The notes under the pieces are model-generated. The model was not told where the DNA came from. It did no database searches and saw only the letters and a list, made by a program, of their open reading frames with translations. From Tateyamaria sp. Alg231-49 (GTDB lineage Bacteria > Pseudomonadota > Alphaproteobacteria > Rhodobacterales > Rhodobacteraceae), in assembly GCF_900143535.1 (NCBI RefSeq), contig NZ_FRFA01000022.1, forward strand, positions 1 to 54,595: DNA of 54,595 bases, read 5' to 3'. Position numbers and translations under genes: made by a program. Shown one piece after another: positions 24,635-37,600 of this stretch. Every line of letters begins with the position of its first letter. The first letter of the stretch is position 1.

Positions 24635-24778
24635 CTACTCGTGACCGCACCATCCGGCGCCGGGGATCGGAGTGTCTACGACACCGGAAAAGCGCCAGGC
24701 CCCGTAGTAAAACAGGGCTGAAAGGGTGATTTGCCAGAATAGCGAGATTTCATAAGCGATTTCGGGCGTGTTCAGCAT
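24635..24778 (-). CDS. Small putative membrane peptide
   Basis: About 47 residues from the ATG at 24778, with GAGG about seven bases upstream. One hydrophobic helix (ISLFWQITLSALFYYGAW) is followed by a short tail ending in CGHE. It lies 34 bases upstream of the secreted VPLPA-type protein on the same strand and could be co-transcribed with it. No family recognised, and the small size makes the call uncertain. Confidence 0.35.
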   Translation of the reverse strand: MLNTPEIAYEISLFWQITLSALFYYGAWRFSGVVDTPIPGAGWCGHE

Positions 24779-25627
24779 GGGTGGCCTCGGTGAATTGTGG
24801 TTGGGAACAGCGAGGGAGAAAACCACTTCCAAGAGAACTAAAAACACTCCCGCGCTGACCAGACGGCATCGCTGTGGAATACTCCTGTCTGGTGTTACTC
24901 ATATGCGGGTGGGTGGCGTGCCGCTCTTTTGAGAACCGGTCAATGTCTTGGGAATAGCAGTCAACAAGGGGTCTCGGGCTTTGTGTCTCGGGCGTTTGAG
25001 AGCGCCGAACGAGCCTCAGCATGTTGGCACAGACCGCGTCCAAAATGCCGAGCTTTCGGACCGATTGGAGTACACTCTTAGATGGATTTGGCCCTGGAAT
25101 TTCTGCTTGATCGCTCGGAGAACTTGCGGCGGTATGGCGGTTTTCAGTTCAGTTTGGGGAAATGTCGGCGCATCGATCCAACTGATTTCTGTGGATATTG
25201 CGAACTGCACGATCCAGCCAGCCACACGACGATGACGAAGGGTCGCAAGGCGTGCGCCGTGGTGGCGGGTCTGAAAAACTTGGCTGCTGCCACGACGATG
25301 CTGAACGTTCGTTTCACACTGTCGGTTCCGAACGCCGGGATCTGCTGCATGAACCATGTGTTGAGATGATCCGTGAAACGGTTCGACAATGGTTTGACCG
25401 TTTAGGACGGATGCTCTGAGCGGAAACTCGACGACTTTGGGTGAACCGCAAGAGCGCATATGCTGAACCGTAGAAACCAATTATTATCGAAAAGGTTGAA
25501 AGCCGCTAACTCCCGACAATTCGACACAAGATGTCTTTAGAATCTGAGGTCTTCGTACTATGATTTGGACCGTGTCGGACATTTCGTTTTTTCGCCCGGC
25601 ATTGTGCGATCATCGGGGGGTAAAAAC
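24779..25627. other. Gap of about 850 bp upstream of the giant adhesin gene
   Basis: No convincing gene. A 154-codon minus-strand frame (25016-25480) and overlapping plus frames share the same bases, and none gives a recognisable protein. The stretch should include the promoter and any regulatory sites of the adhesin gene, but I see no clear consensus promoter. Confidence 0.5.
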
Positions 25628-28600
25628 TTGGCAAAAGACTTCAGTGAAACGGCGCGCGTTTTTCCGTCAGAGGCATCTCCGCAGGACCTAGCAGACGCGT
25701 TGCTTGGTGGCCCTGAAGGTTTCTCTTTGTCAATTGATACTGACGGTCTGAAAGCCATCAAGCTTCCCGAAGGCGTTGATTTCGGTCGTTTGGTTGCGAT
25801 TGGGTCTGATATCCTTTTGATTCAAGAGGATGGCACTGTTGTCGTCTTGCTTGGTGGGGCAAAGAACAACTTTGTAATTCAGACCGACGGCATTGTGGTT
25901 CCGGCAAGCAAATTGAAGGAAGCAGCAGAAAAAGACGGCGATTGGGCCGCATTGTCTGACGTCAGAGACAAGTCCCTGTTCGAAATACTGAATCCTGACA
26001 GTGAAAGTTTCAACTCTGGGGAACAGGAACAGGTAGACGTAGGCGATCCTTTGATCGGACTGCCATACAACCCGCTTTTACCCCCCACTGACTACGTGCC
26101 CGAACCAAGGTTTAAAAAGGACTACTTCGGTGACAAGGGCGGCACGCCCCCCGGCGAGACGACGATCAATATCATCGGCCTTGTAGCAACCTTTGAGACG
26201 GACTCGTTTTCGACGCTCGTTCCATCTCAGTTCATTGAATTCACCGTCGAATTTGCCGATCTGGGCGAAGAGATCACCCAAGTCACACTTGAAATCGGTG
26301 GGCTGCCGCAGGGAACAGCAACAAGCGCAGGTCAGATTGTTGGCGGGGTTGGGCCGGTACAATCGCTGCAATTCACGGGTACGGTGGCACAATTTGATGC
26401 TCTGACACTGACGTTTCCGACAGACTTTTCTTCGCAAAGCCGAACAGATTTCATAGACGGCCCGCTTGATGGGAAAATCAGCCTCGTAACCAATTTCTTG
26501 GGCTCGGCCTCTTTGGATTTCCCTGTCTATGTGTTTCCCGAAGGCGATGTGGAGATTGACGACACACTGCCGGACACTGTGCCCGACGAAACGGATGCGC
26601 CGACACTGATAACGCCGGCATCCCTTTTGGTGCCGCGCGTGACGGATATTGATGGGTCCGAAGCACTTGAGACCCTTGTTCTTACGATTGAAGGCCTGCC
26701 GGGTGGGTCTGATCTGGCAAGTTTGGGGATCACCGTGCCAGCAGGTGCGACGGCGACTTTGTCAGATGCCGCGACTGGCGCGGCAACCCTCGTGTTGAGC
26801 ATGGACGCCGCGAATGTTGCGGATATCGATGCGGCTTATGCCGCTTTTACTTTGACCTTGCCTGCCGACTTTTCGACTGCCAACCGATCTGACCTAAATG
26901 GCAGTTCGACAGCTTTACCGCTGTCGGTGACTTTGGATGTTCAAACGGACGAGGACCTGTCGGCGTTCACTGATACACCAACCGACGGCACAGCGACGGC
27001 AACCCGCATCATCGACATAGATTTCGAGGAAGACATTGAACTCAACGGTCCGCAGTTCCTGAGTGCGGCTGAAGATGACGGTGTGTTTAACAGCGATCAG
27101 GGTGTCGATCTTCCGCTCCAATTACAAATCGCAATCGACGACCAGGATGGTTCAGAAACTGAAAGCACGTCCGACCCAAGGTTTGCCGTCACCGTAGATG
27201 TACAGTTCAGTGACTTGCCTGCCGGAACAACCGTCAATGGTGGGCAATTGACCGGGAACAATTGGACCGGGTCGGTTGCAGAAGCCGAGGCGCTGGTTCT
27301 GTCCTTGCCCGGTAACTTTTCCGGCAGCATTCTTAACGTTGTCACGGTGAATTCGCCCGAAGGTAGCGAGCGCTTGAGCCAGGCGATCGTTATCACGCCG
27401 ACGCCTGATATCGAGGTTGATGGCTTTGTTCTGGCCAGAGAAACAGATGCTGAAGTCGAGGTGCTGCTCTCCGACTTCATCGATGTGGTCATAACGGATC
27501 CATCTGAAACCCTTTCCGAGTTGAATTTTGTGCTGCCGCAAATGCCTGCAGGTATTCGAGTTGTCGACGGAACAGGCGTCGACATTCCGGGAACAGTCTC
27601 TCCTCCGGATGCTTCGGGAAACGTGACTGTTCAGATCGATTACGATGCGTCCTCTTCCACGTTCACACCGGACGAAGTTCGATTGATTTTCCCCACGGAT
27701 TACTCTTCAGAAAACCCGCAGACGACGTTGGAGGCAACGCTGACGGTCACAACTGTCCAAGGTGGGATACCGAATGTTCCAGTGACCGCCCTTGTTCCTG
27801 TGCTGGTCGACTTTGAGGGTGACGTTCAGGTTGATGACGCGCAACTAACGCTGCAAGAGACGGATGCCGCGATCACATTTCGCCCCGTCGACAGCATCCT
27901 GCCCGTCGCGACGGACCTTGATGGGTCTGAGAGCCTGACCCAGATTTCGTTTGTGGTGAACAGTGTTCCCGCCGGCACGCGGGTGTCAGAGGACGGTGGA
28001 AACACGTTCCAATCCGTTCCCAGTTCTTATGCGTTTCTCGGTTCGCCTGCGGCTTATGCAGACCTCGTGATCGAACTGCCAAGAGATTTTTCCACTGAGA
28101 ATCCGGCGACCACGCTGTTTGCAGAAGTTGCCGCCATTTCGGACGAAGGTGGTTCCGACATTGGGCGTTTGGATATCACCGTTGATTTCGAGCTCGACGT
28201 CATTCTGACTGCTCCGCCAACCGTTACAGCGCTGGAGGATGGTAACGGTCTGGACGGTGACGGTGTAACCGTGGCGCTGGGCATTTCCGTGATGGCCGAA
28301 GACATTGACGGATCCGAGGACACGACATTTGTCGAAATCACATTTGTCGACATGCCAGATGGGGTGACGTTTTCGTCTGGCAGCTATGACAGCGCAACAT
28401 CTGTCTGGACCGGGACAATGGGGAATGCCAACGCCCTGAGCGTGCGTTTCCCGGGCGACTATTCCGGCGACGTGACGGCCCAGATTGCGGCCATCGGGCC
28501 GGAAGGCCGGGTTGATGTGTCTCAAATCATCAGCATCACTCCAACCGGGGACATTGATTTCAATGTTACCGAACTGGTTTCGGCAGAAACCGATGCACCG

Positions 28601-31600
28601 GTCATCGTCAGCCCTTCGGCTGCATGGAAAGTGTCTATCAGTGATCTTGACGCAAACCTGCCTCTCGAAGTCCTCGATACGGTGACGTTGTCGCTTCAAG
28701 GGCTGCCCGCAGGTGTGGTTGCCTTGGGCGTTCCTGCTGGAACCGTTACCTATGATGACGCCGCGGGTGGCGCGTTCGTCTTTACTGGTACCGAAGCCGA
28801 GTATCTCGCACTGCAATTGAGCTTTCCGGCGGACTACTCCACCGAAAGCCCAAGCGCGGATGGCTTGACGATCGACGGGACCTTGATGGCGACATCGACC
28901 GAAGATGCTGCCGGGCAAACCACGCCTGTTAGCTTGCGCATCACGGCTGAAGGCGACGTGCTGATCGATGACACATTGCCTGACACTGTTCCTGACGAAA
29001 CGGATGGCGTCACACCACTTGTTCCGTCGCAGTTGCTCTTGCCTTCTGTGCCGGATGCCGATGGGGCCGAACAGTTGCAATCATTGGTTTTGACGATCGA
29101 GGGGTTGCCCGCCGGGTCGACGCTCGCAAGCTTGCTCATCACCGTTCCAGCTGGCGCAACGGGCAGCATCGTCACTGATGCGACCACGGGTGCCTCCACG
29201 CTGGTTCTGTCGATGGACAGTGCCGGTGTTGGTGATGTGGCCGCAGCTTATGATGCGTTCATTCTCACGCTGCCCGTTGATTTTTCGACGGCAAACAGGA
29301 CGGACCTCACGAACGGAGATACCGCGCTGCCGTTGAACATCCAACTGGATGTGCAAACCGATGAAGATCAGGATCCAAACAGCGATACCCCAGTCGATGG
29401 AACCGCCACCGCCAGCCGCTTCGTGGACATTGGGTTTGAGCTGGATGTTGATCTGACGGCGCCTGCCTCTGTGGCAGGAACAGAGGATGGTGATGGTACG
29501 GGCATAACAGTTGACTTGGAAATTTCGGTCGCACCGACCGACATCGACGGGTCAGAAGATAGCACCACAGTCGAAATCGCCTATCAGGATTTGCCTGCCG
29601 GGGCAGTTTTTTCAGCTGGCACCTATAACGCCGTCACTGGCATCTGGGCCGGGTCCATGGCCGAGGCCAACGCTCTGACATTGTTCCTTCCAGAGGACTA
29701 CTCTGGGACGATCACCAGCGTTATCACGGCGGTGTCTCCGGAGGGATCAACGGACACACCGCAAGAGATCGTTATCGCGCCAGCAGGCGACATCGTTTTT
29801 GATGTCGAGGAACTGGTTGCTGTAGAAACAGATGCCACCGTTACCGTCACGCCGTCTGGCTCATGGTCGGTTGATATCGACGACACCGACCCGGGCACGC
29901 CAGCAGAAACGATCGATACTGTAACACTGACACTGAACAATGTGCCCGCGGGAACTTTTGCAAATGGTGTGCCGGCATCAACGATCACCTTTCCGCCCGC
30001 GGGCGGCACATTGGTGTTTACCGGAACAGAGGCCCAGTACCTCGCATTGGATCTCGTATTCCCACAGGACTTCTCAACCGAAAGTCCGGACAGTGATGGT
30101 CTGACGATTGATGGCACTCTGGCCGTAACCTCGACCGAAGATCCTACAGGTGCAGATGTGCCTGTATCGTTGCGCATCACCCCGGAAGGCGATGTCGAGA
30201 TTGATGACACGTTGCCCGATACTGTGCCCGATGAAACGGATGCGACGACGCTGATCACGCCTGCATCGCTGCTCTTGCCAAGCGTAACGGACAGTGATGG
30301 TTCCGAGGCGCTTGAAACTCTGGTCCTGACAATCGAAGGCTTGCCGGGTGGGTCCACTCTGGCGGGGTTGGGGATCATTGTGCCCGCAGGTGCGACGGCG
30401 ACCCTAGCAGATGACGCCACAACCGGGGCGGCAACGCTTGTGCTTAGCATGGACTCGGCAAGTGTTGCCGACATTGAAGCTGCTTATGCCGCCTTTACAC
30501 TGACACTCCCCGCCGATTTTTCGACGGCCAACAGGTCCGATCTTGCAGGAAATGCGACCACTCTACCGCTGTCTTTGACCGTGGATGTGCAGACAGACGA
30601 AGATCTGGATGCAAACAGTGACACGCCCAACGACGGCACGGCCACAGTAACCCGCATCGTTGATATCGGGTTCGAGGAAGATATCGACCTGACCGCACCG
30701 CTGAGGATCGACGCCAAGGAAGGCGATGGTGATCCGGGCGATCCCGATTTGGGCACAGACGTGGCCTTGGGGATTATGATCGACATCACTGATGCTGATG
30801 GGTCAGAAACCGAAGATCCGTCAGATCCGCGTTTTGTGGCACAAGTTTCCATCGCCTTTAATACGCTTCCCGCTGGTACAACGGCGAACGCCGGCAGTCT
30901 CGTTGGTGATGACTGGACGGGCACAGTGGCTGAAGCCGAGGCCTTGGTTCTGTCGCTGCCGGGCAACTACAACGGCACCATCGACAGCTTGATCACCGTC
31001 ACTACACCCGAGGGCTCTGAAACCGTCAGTCAAACCATTTTCGTTGAACCGACACCTGACATCGTGATTGACGGTTTCATCGAAGTCGATGAGACCGATT
31101 TGCCCGTTGAAGTCCTGTTGTCTGATTTCATCAATATCACCGTAGATCCCAGTGAAACCATCCAGTCTTTGACATTCGATCTTGACGGATTACCCAGCGG
31201 CGTGCGGGCCGTTGACAGTAATGGCACGGATATTCCTGGAGTCGTCAGCGACAATGGCAACGGCACCGCGGACTTGCTATTTTTGTTCCCAGACGCAGGC
31301 GTGCCACTGGCCGATGTACGTCTGATCTTCCCAACCGATTACTCGACAGAGAACCCGGCGGTGACCTTGTTGGCCGACCTGTCTGTAACGACAAACGAGG
31401 GCACAGTGGATGGGCAAATCCCTGTCATTGTGAACGCTGAAGGTGACGTAACCGTTGATGACGGCTTGGTATCGCTGGATGAAACGGATGCTGTTGTCAC
31501 GTTCAAGCCATCCGACACGATCGTGCCGACACCGACGGATATCGATCTGTCGGAGAGCATAGACAGTGTAACGGTCATATTCTCCAACTTGCCTGCAGGA

Positions 31601-34600
31601 ACGCGTTACTCGACAGATAACGGCGGCTCGTTTTCAGCCGCGACACCATCATTGCAGGTGCAAGGAACTCTTGCGGAATATGGACAACTTGTCATTGAAT
31701 TGCCGGCTGATTTTTCCACTGAAAACCCGGCGACAACCCCACAGGCGCAAGTGGTCGCAGTTACCGATGAACGGGGTACTGATCAGGGTATTTTGACGAT
31801 TGAGGTGAGCGCTGAAGGTGATTTGCAAATCAGCGGCCCGGGAACCATTGCACTAGATGAAAACGATGCACCGGGCGACACGGACGAAGATTCGACGACC
31901 CAAGTTCCACTAGACTTCAAGGTCGTGAATGCTGTCAGTGGCACTGCGACAGATGCGGATGGATCGGAATCCATCGCCCAAGTCGATGTGCAGATCGCAA
32001 ACCTACCTGATGGTACGCTCTATTCCTTGAACGACGGGACCTCTTTTCAAGCGGTGCCGGTCGGCGCGTCGTTCATCTTGAACGGCCTGAGTGAAGCTGA
32101 ATTCTCAGACCTGGTCATTCGCTTGCCTGCAGATTTCTCAACGGCCGTCGATATCACGGGCACCGCAACATTTACGACGGACGAGGCGTTGCTTGCTGGC
32201 GAGACGGACACAGATGGTACCGATGGCATTGAGACGGCGCCTTTCACCGTCACAGTTGCATCTGAACAAGACGTTGAGATCACCACAGCAGACATAACGG
32301 TCATTGAGGATTTGGGACAGTTTATCCCATTGAACCTAGATGCTGCTGTTACTGACATCGACATGTCAGAGTCGATAACCGCGATTACTGTTGATTTTGC
32401 AGGTCTCCCCACAGGAGATACAGAATTGAGTGGTGGCATCATTGTGAATGGCCCCACGGCCCAGTGGACCGGAACTCTGGCAGAGTTGCAGGCGCTTGGC
32501 ATCGAAAGTTTCCCGACCCATTTTTCTGGCGTTGTCGACATCACGGTCACGGTACAGACCGATGAAGGCGTCGCCGCCGGAACGTCCGAAAGTTTCAAGC
32601 TGAATGTAACGCCAGTGGCGGAACCGACGGTGGTTCTGTCGGTCGATGATAGCACCGCAAACGTGGACGCTCTCGGGCCTGACAATTTCATCGTGGATGA
32701 GGACACGTCCTTTTTGTTGACGATTGATGCTCAGACGCCGGATCAGGACGGATCCGAGCAGTTGACGCAGATCGTGGTTGAAAACATTCCGGCAGGGTGG
32801 GTTCCCTCAACCGGTGGCGTGATCGATCTGACCTTGTTTGAACGCGGGCAAGCTGACGTTGCCAGCGCAACCATTGCTGGCACGACTCTGACCATCGCCT
32901 TGGTCCCGGGGGTAACCGTTTTTGACGGCGCGCTGCGCGTTGTGCCACTGGCAGACGACGACAGAGACGTCGAAACGATTGTTGGCGACGATCTGATCGC
33001 GACGGTAACGGCCGAAGATTCTGCGGCCACGCTGCCGACAGACACCGAAACGGATGCGGATGGCGTCGACGTGGATGTCGATGCGATCGTGGATTCAGCG
33101 ACACTGAGCAGCGCAGATACTTCAAAAAATGAAAACCGCACGGGTCAGCGCAGCATCGATATCGATCTGACTGGAGTGTCTCTGAGCGACACGGACGGGT
33201 CCGAAGTGTTTTCCTCGCTTGAATTGACCATCTCGGTCGCGACTGAAAGCGATAACTTTGACCCTTCAGACAATAGCCAGCTTTTGTTGCGGGTGTCTGA
33301 TAGTGCACTCCGGGGTTTTGCTACGATCACTCAAACCGGATCGACGACTGACAGCGTGACTTATGAGATCACGCCATCGGCGACGGCAACAAACGATCAG
33401 TTCAGTTCCGCGCTTGAGTCACTGCAAATCCGCGTGCCTCAGCATTTTAGCGGCGTGTTTACGACCGACGGAACGCTGTCATGGAACGAAACTCAGACCG
33501 GCGATGTCGAAGATGACGCGTCCGACAATTTGGCAACGGCAACGTTCCAGAATACACAGACCATGAGGCCACTGGCCGAAGCTGATCTTACGGCTGGTGT
33601 GTTCGTAACGTTGGCTTCCTTTGTTGAAAATGGCAGTCCCACTGTTGTTTCAGCGACGGTCGAAGACGGTTCGATCAGCCCAACTGACATTTTGACCTTG
33701 TTGGAAAGCACCGGGGATGGGTCGGGACCGGGGGAGGTGGACTTTTTTGTCAGCTTCGATGCTTCGACCCCAGACACGGACGGCTCCGAGCAGCTCGAGA
33801 CCCTTGTGATCGAAAATGTCCCAACAGATTGGGTCAGAGACATCCTGAGTGGAACAACCATTCTGGACGCTGCGTTCTTTGAGACGAACGGAACAACGCC
33901 TTTGTCAGCGTCGGAGTTGGCCAAGATTTCGACAGCGGAATACGATGCCGGAACCGGGCAAATCACACTGACATTCGTCCCCGACGTGACAAGCTTTGAA
34001 GCGGCGTTGCAGTTGCGTCCAACACTGTACGAAGACTACGATGTAGACCGAAACGACAGCGATATGTTCACTGCCGCGGGCAGCTTTTTTGGCGACGATC
34101 TGCGGATTGTTCTGAATAGCACCGACGACAATTCGGCAACGACGGACGATCAACAATCAGATGCGACGTTCGATGTGGATGTCAATCCGGTGAACAACAA
34201 CTCGATCATTGTCAGCCTGCCTGTCGGGAATGAGGCCGTCATCGACGCCACAAACACCGGACAGGGCGGCACTTGGGACATTCCGATTTTCTTTGAACGT
34301 AATGATCAGGACGGATCGGAAACGATATCCGCGCTCGTGATTCGAAATCTACCACAGTCCGTATCTGTCTACGTCCCCACGCAGCCCCTTAATCCCGATG
34401 GGAACTACAAACCTGCATTGATCACGACGATCAATCCGGATGGAACGGTTGATTGGAGCCTTCAGAACCAAGAGTGGGAAAACGCGCAGTTGCGAGGTCT
34501 TCCACTGCACTACGCGGGTGACGATCCAATCACCTTTGAGGTGGTCACGACGGAATTTGATGGTGGGGGCACTGGTTCAACCACTCTGGCCGTGAACTCG

Positions 34601-37600
34601 AGGGTGGATCCAGTTGCAGACGGCGGCGACCCATCTGAGACGGAGAGCGGGCTCGAAGATTCTGCAATTCTTGTTGTATTGGACGGGAATATTATCGACC
34701 AAACGCCAGAATCTCCCGAAGCCGTTTTGCAGGGATTCGTCATCTCGAATGTCCAGCCGGATTCGTTTGGTCGGTTGCCGCGGTTCTTTGATGGGCTTCC
34801 GGCCCCCGACCCATCATCTGCCTCAGGCTTTTCCAATGAAATTTTCTTTTTGAACGGTGTTGCTCTCATCTTACCGGACGTTGCGCCCAGGTTGTATGTG
34901 GTGCTCGGGCAAGACTCTAACGAAACAGTTACGTTCGATGTAAGTGGTGAGTATTTTGAGACCATCGACATTACAGAATTTACGACGGGTACGGGAACGG
35001 TCACGGTTGAGGTAAAGGGGGTCGCCGACCCAGCAACAGTTGTGACACAGGAGGAAGACCCAGATCAAACAACTGGTGTACCTGTCATCGCTAAGGCAGA
35101 CGTCAATGCCGAGTATCGTCCAAACAATGACGATACTGATGGCGACGGCATCAGTGACGGCTCAAACGTCGACAATTACAACCGAATCTATGGCTATGCC
35201 GGCAACGACAATGGTCCGTTCCTGCTTGATAAACGCCTGACGAATGATGCGCTCGAACTGGGAGCAGTTGAAGCCGCCGACCAGGGTAAAGATGTCTATG
35301 AGACTGCGACTTCTCTTGACGGTGACAAGGCCGAAATTCTCGTTACCTATCCGGATACATCAGTGGACTTCGATCCGTCAGAAGCACTGTATTTCGTGAT
35401 TTCGGGGCTGACGCCTGGGGTAACTCTTACCGGTGGTACGCCCGTTGATCCCAGTGGTGAAACCTATCTGGTTACGCAATTTCAACTTCCCAACATTGCG
35501 TTTGTGCCGGAGGCAGTTACCGAAGTTACCTACTACGATCTGGAGCTGAATGCGATTGTTGTCGAAGACGACGCAGACCTGCAACTCTATGCAGATTCGC
35601 TCCCATTCTCGGAGCAACCCGGTAATCCAGGTTTCGATCTGGACGATTTTCTGACAGCAATTGACCAGTTGGTTGGAGTCGATGTCCAGAAAGAAGGTTT
35701 CACAGTCGTCGTTGTACCTGAGGATGGAGACGGCGGCGAAACTTGTCCGCCTGACGAGCTGGAGTTGCCAATCCTTTCGCTTGAAGGGCCGTTGGTCGAA
35801 GACGAGCAGGGGACTCTGAAACTTGGCCTGACACCGAACGCCCAATATCAGACGCTAGGTGACTTATTGACATTGCCCTTGGGCATTTCTGGTGACCTAG
35901 GTATCGCCATCGACTTGCCTGCCGGTTCAAGCTTGTCGAGTTCGCCTGCTGGCGCTGTTCTGTATGATCCTGTCACCGGAAAATGGGCGATTGATCTTGA
36001 GGAATTGATCGGGAACAACACAGGGGATACAGTTTCAGAAGGCAGCCTTCTGTTTACGCCACCTCCCCACGAGTCGAGCCCCTCAAACCCATTCCCGGTC
36101 GACGAGACCTTTGGCGATTTGGACGACGCCAGCGGCTACAGCTACGATGAACTGGATAGTCTCGACTATACGATCATCCTAAACAACATCACTTGTGGGT
36201 CAGTAACTGCGGCCGACCGCAGCTTCGCAATCGACATTCAACCGGTGGTCGACGGCCCTGACATGATCTTCAACGGAAGTGGGTCATTTCTCGAAGACAC
36301 AGTCTATGTGCCGGATATTGAAATCAGTGGTGTTGACGGCGGCGAGCGTGCTGTCGGCGGCGTGGTTATCGGACTCGACGGTGACAGCGGTGGCGATCTG
36401 TACTTGAATGGCGTGCTCTTGACCCCTGACTCGGTGGATTCTGGTGCCGGGGACAAGACGTACAATATCGGCCTGGCAGACGTCGAAAATCTGTCGATCA
36501 CCGCACAGCAACACTACAGTGGCCCGTTGACAATTACCGTCACAGCAACGTCCGAAGACCTTACTGGCGCAACACCGTTGACAAAATCCACCACCGAGAC
36601 CCGGACGGTTCTGGTCGAAGCGGTCGCCGATGTGCCCGAGATTATCTTCCGTGACGATCTCGTACCTCCTGATCCTGATACCGGCCTGCCCTATGTTGAT
36701 CTTTCCGGCTCCCTTCCCGTTTTGACAATAATTGAGGACGTCCCTTTCAAGTTAGAAGATGCATTTGATGTTATTTTGCCGGATCAGGATGGCTCGGAAA
36801 TCGCTTCTGTCATCATAGGTAGTACGACACGGCCGGTCCCGGACTATGCTGTTCTGACTGCGCCCCCAGGTTCAACGCTCATCAATAACGGCGATGGTAC
36901 TTATACCGTTGGTGCAGACCAGCTACAGACTGTCAGCATCAGCTTACGGGACGAACACGCGCGCACTCCGGATGAATTTGATCCCGGGATCGGCGCCGAC
37001 ATTCCGCTTAGCATCAAAGTGATCACCTACGAACTCTCAAATGCGGATGAGACTGAAGCGACACAGGATTTTGTGTTCCGGGTCAGGCCAGATGCAGACG
37101 TGCCGACCGTTTCCGCCACGATTGTCCCGACGATGGGCGTTGAAGACGACCCTGATCCTTATGAGTTCACAATCACCGGTACGACGCCCGACCAGCACGA
37201 AGAAATGTCATTTGAGATTTCAAACATACCTGTGGGCGGTAAGATATTTGTTGGAACTACAGAAGTAACGGTCTCCGGAGGGGTAGCTGTCATAGATAGC
37301 AAACCGGGCGCATCGATTCCTAGCGTATTTGCCTTTGAGCCTGTGGATACCGTAACCTTTGTCCCACCTGCCGATTTTGCCGGAAATGTTGCGTTCGAAG
37401 TGCGCGCTATTACGACAGATTCGACAGATCCGGGCTCCATCTTCCTCGACACGGAGCCTTCCGCCCCTGCTAGTGTTACGCTCGATATTGAAGTTGCGCC
37501 TGATCTGGTCGTTACGGTCGACGATACCCTCGTCGATTTTGACGAGACTGACGCCATTGTGCAGTATAAACCCTACGATGGTTTCACAATCGACGTTACT

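Noticed and set aside
25016..25480. A 154-codon minus frame upstream of the adhesin
   Set aside because: Three frames overlap here with similar quality and none gives a recognisable protein. It may be decayed sequence, so I left it as a gap.
27986..29080. A 364-codon minus-strand open frame inside the adhesin gene, with several others like it
   Set aside because: It is the antisense of the repetitive, stop-poor adhesin coding sequence. It contains no recognisable domain and the plus frame is unmistakable.
26540..30690. Possible CRISPR or tandem-repeat array from the repeated blocks
   Set aside because: The repeats are about 500 bp, diverged, widely spaced and in one coding frame. No short direct repeats with unique spacers and no cas genes are present.
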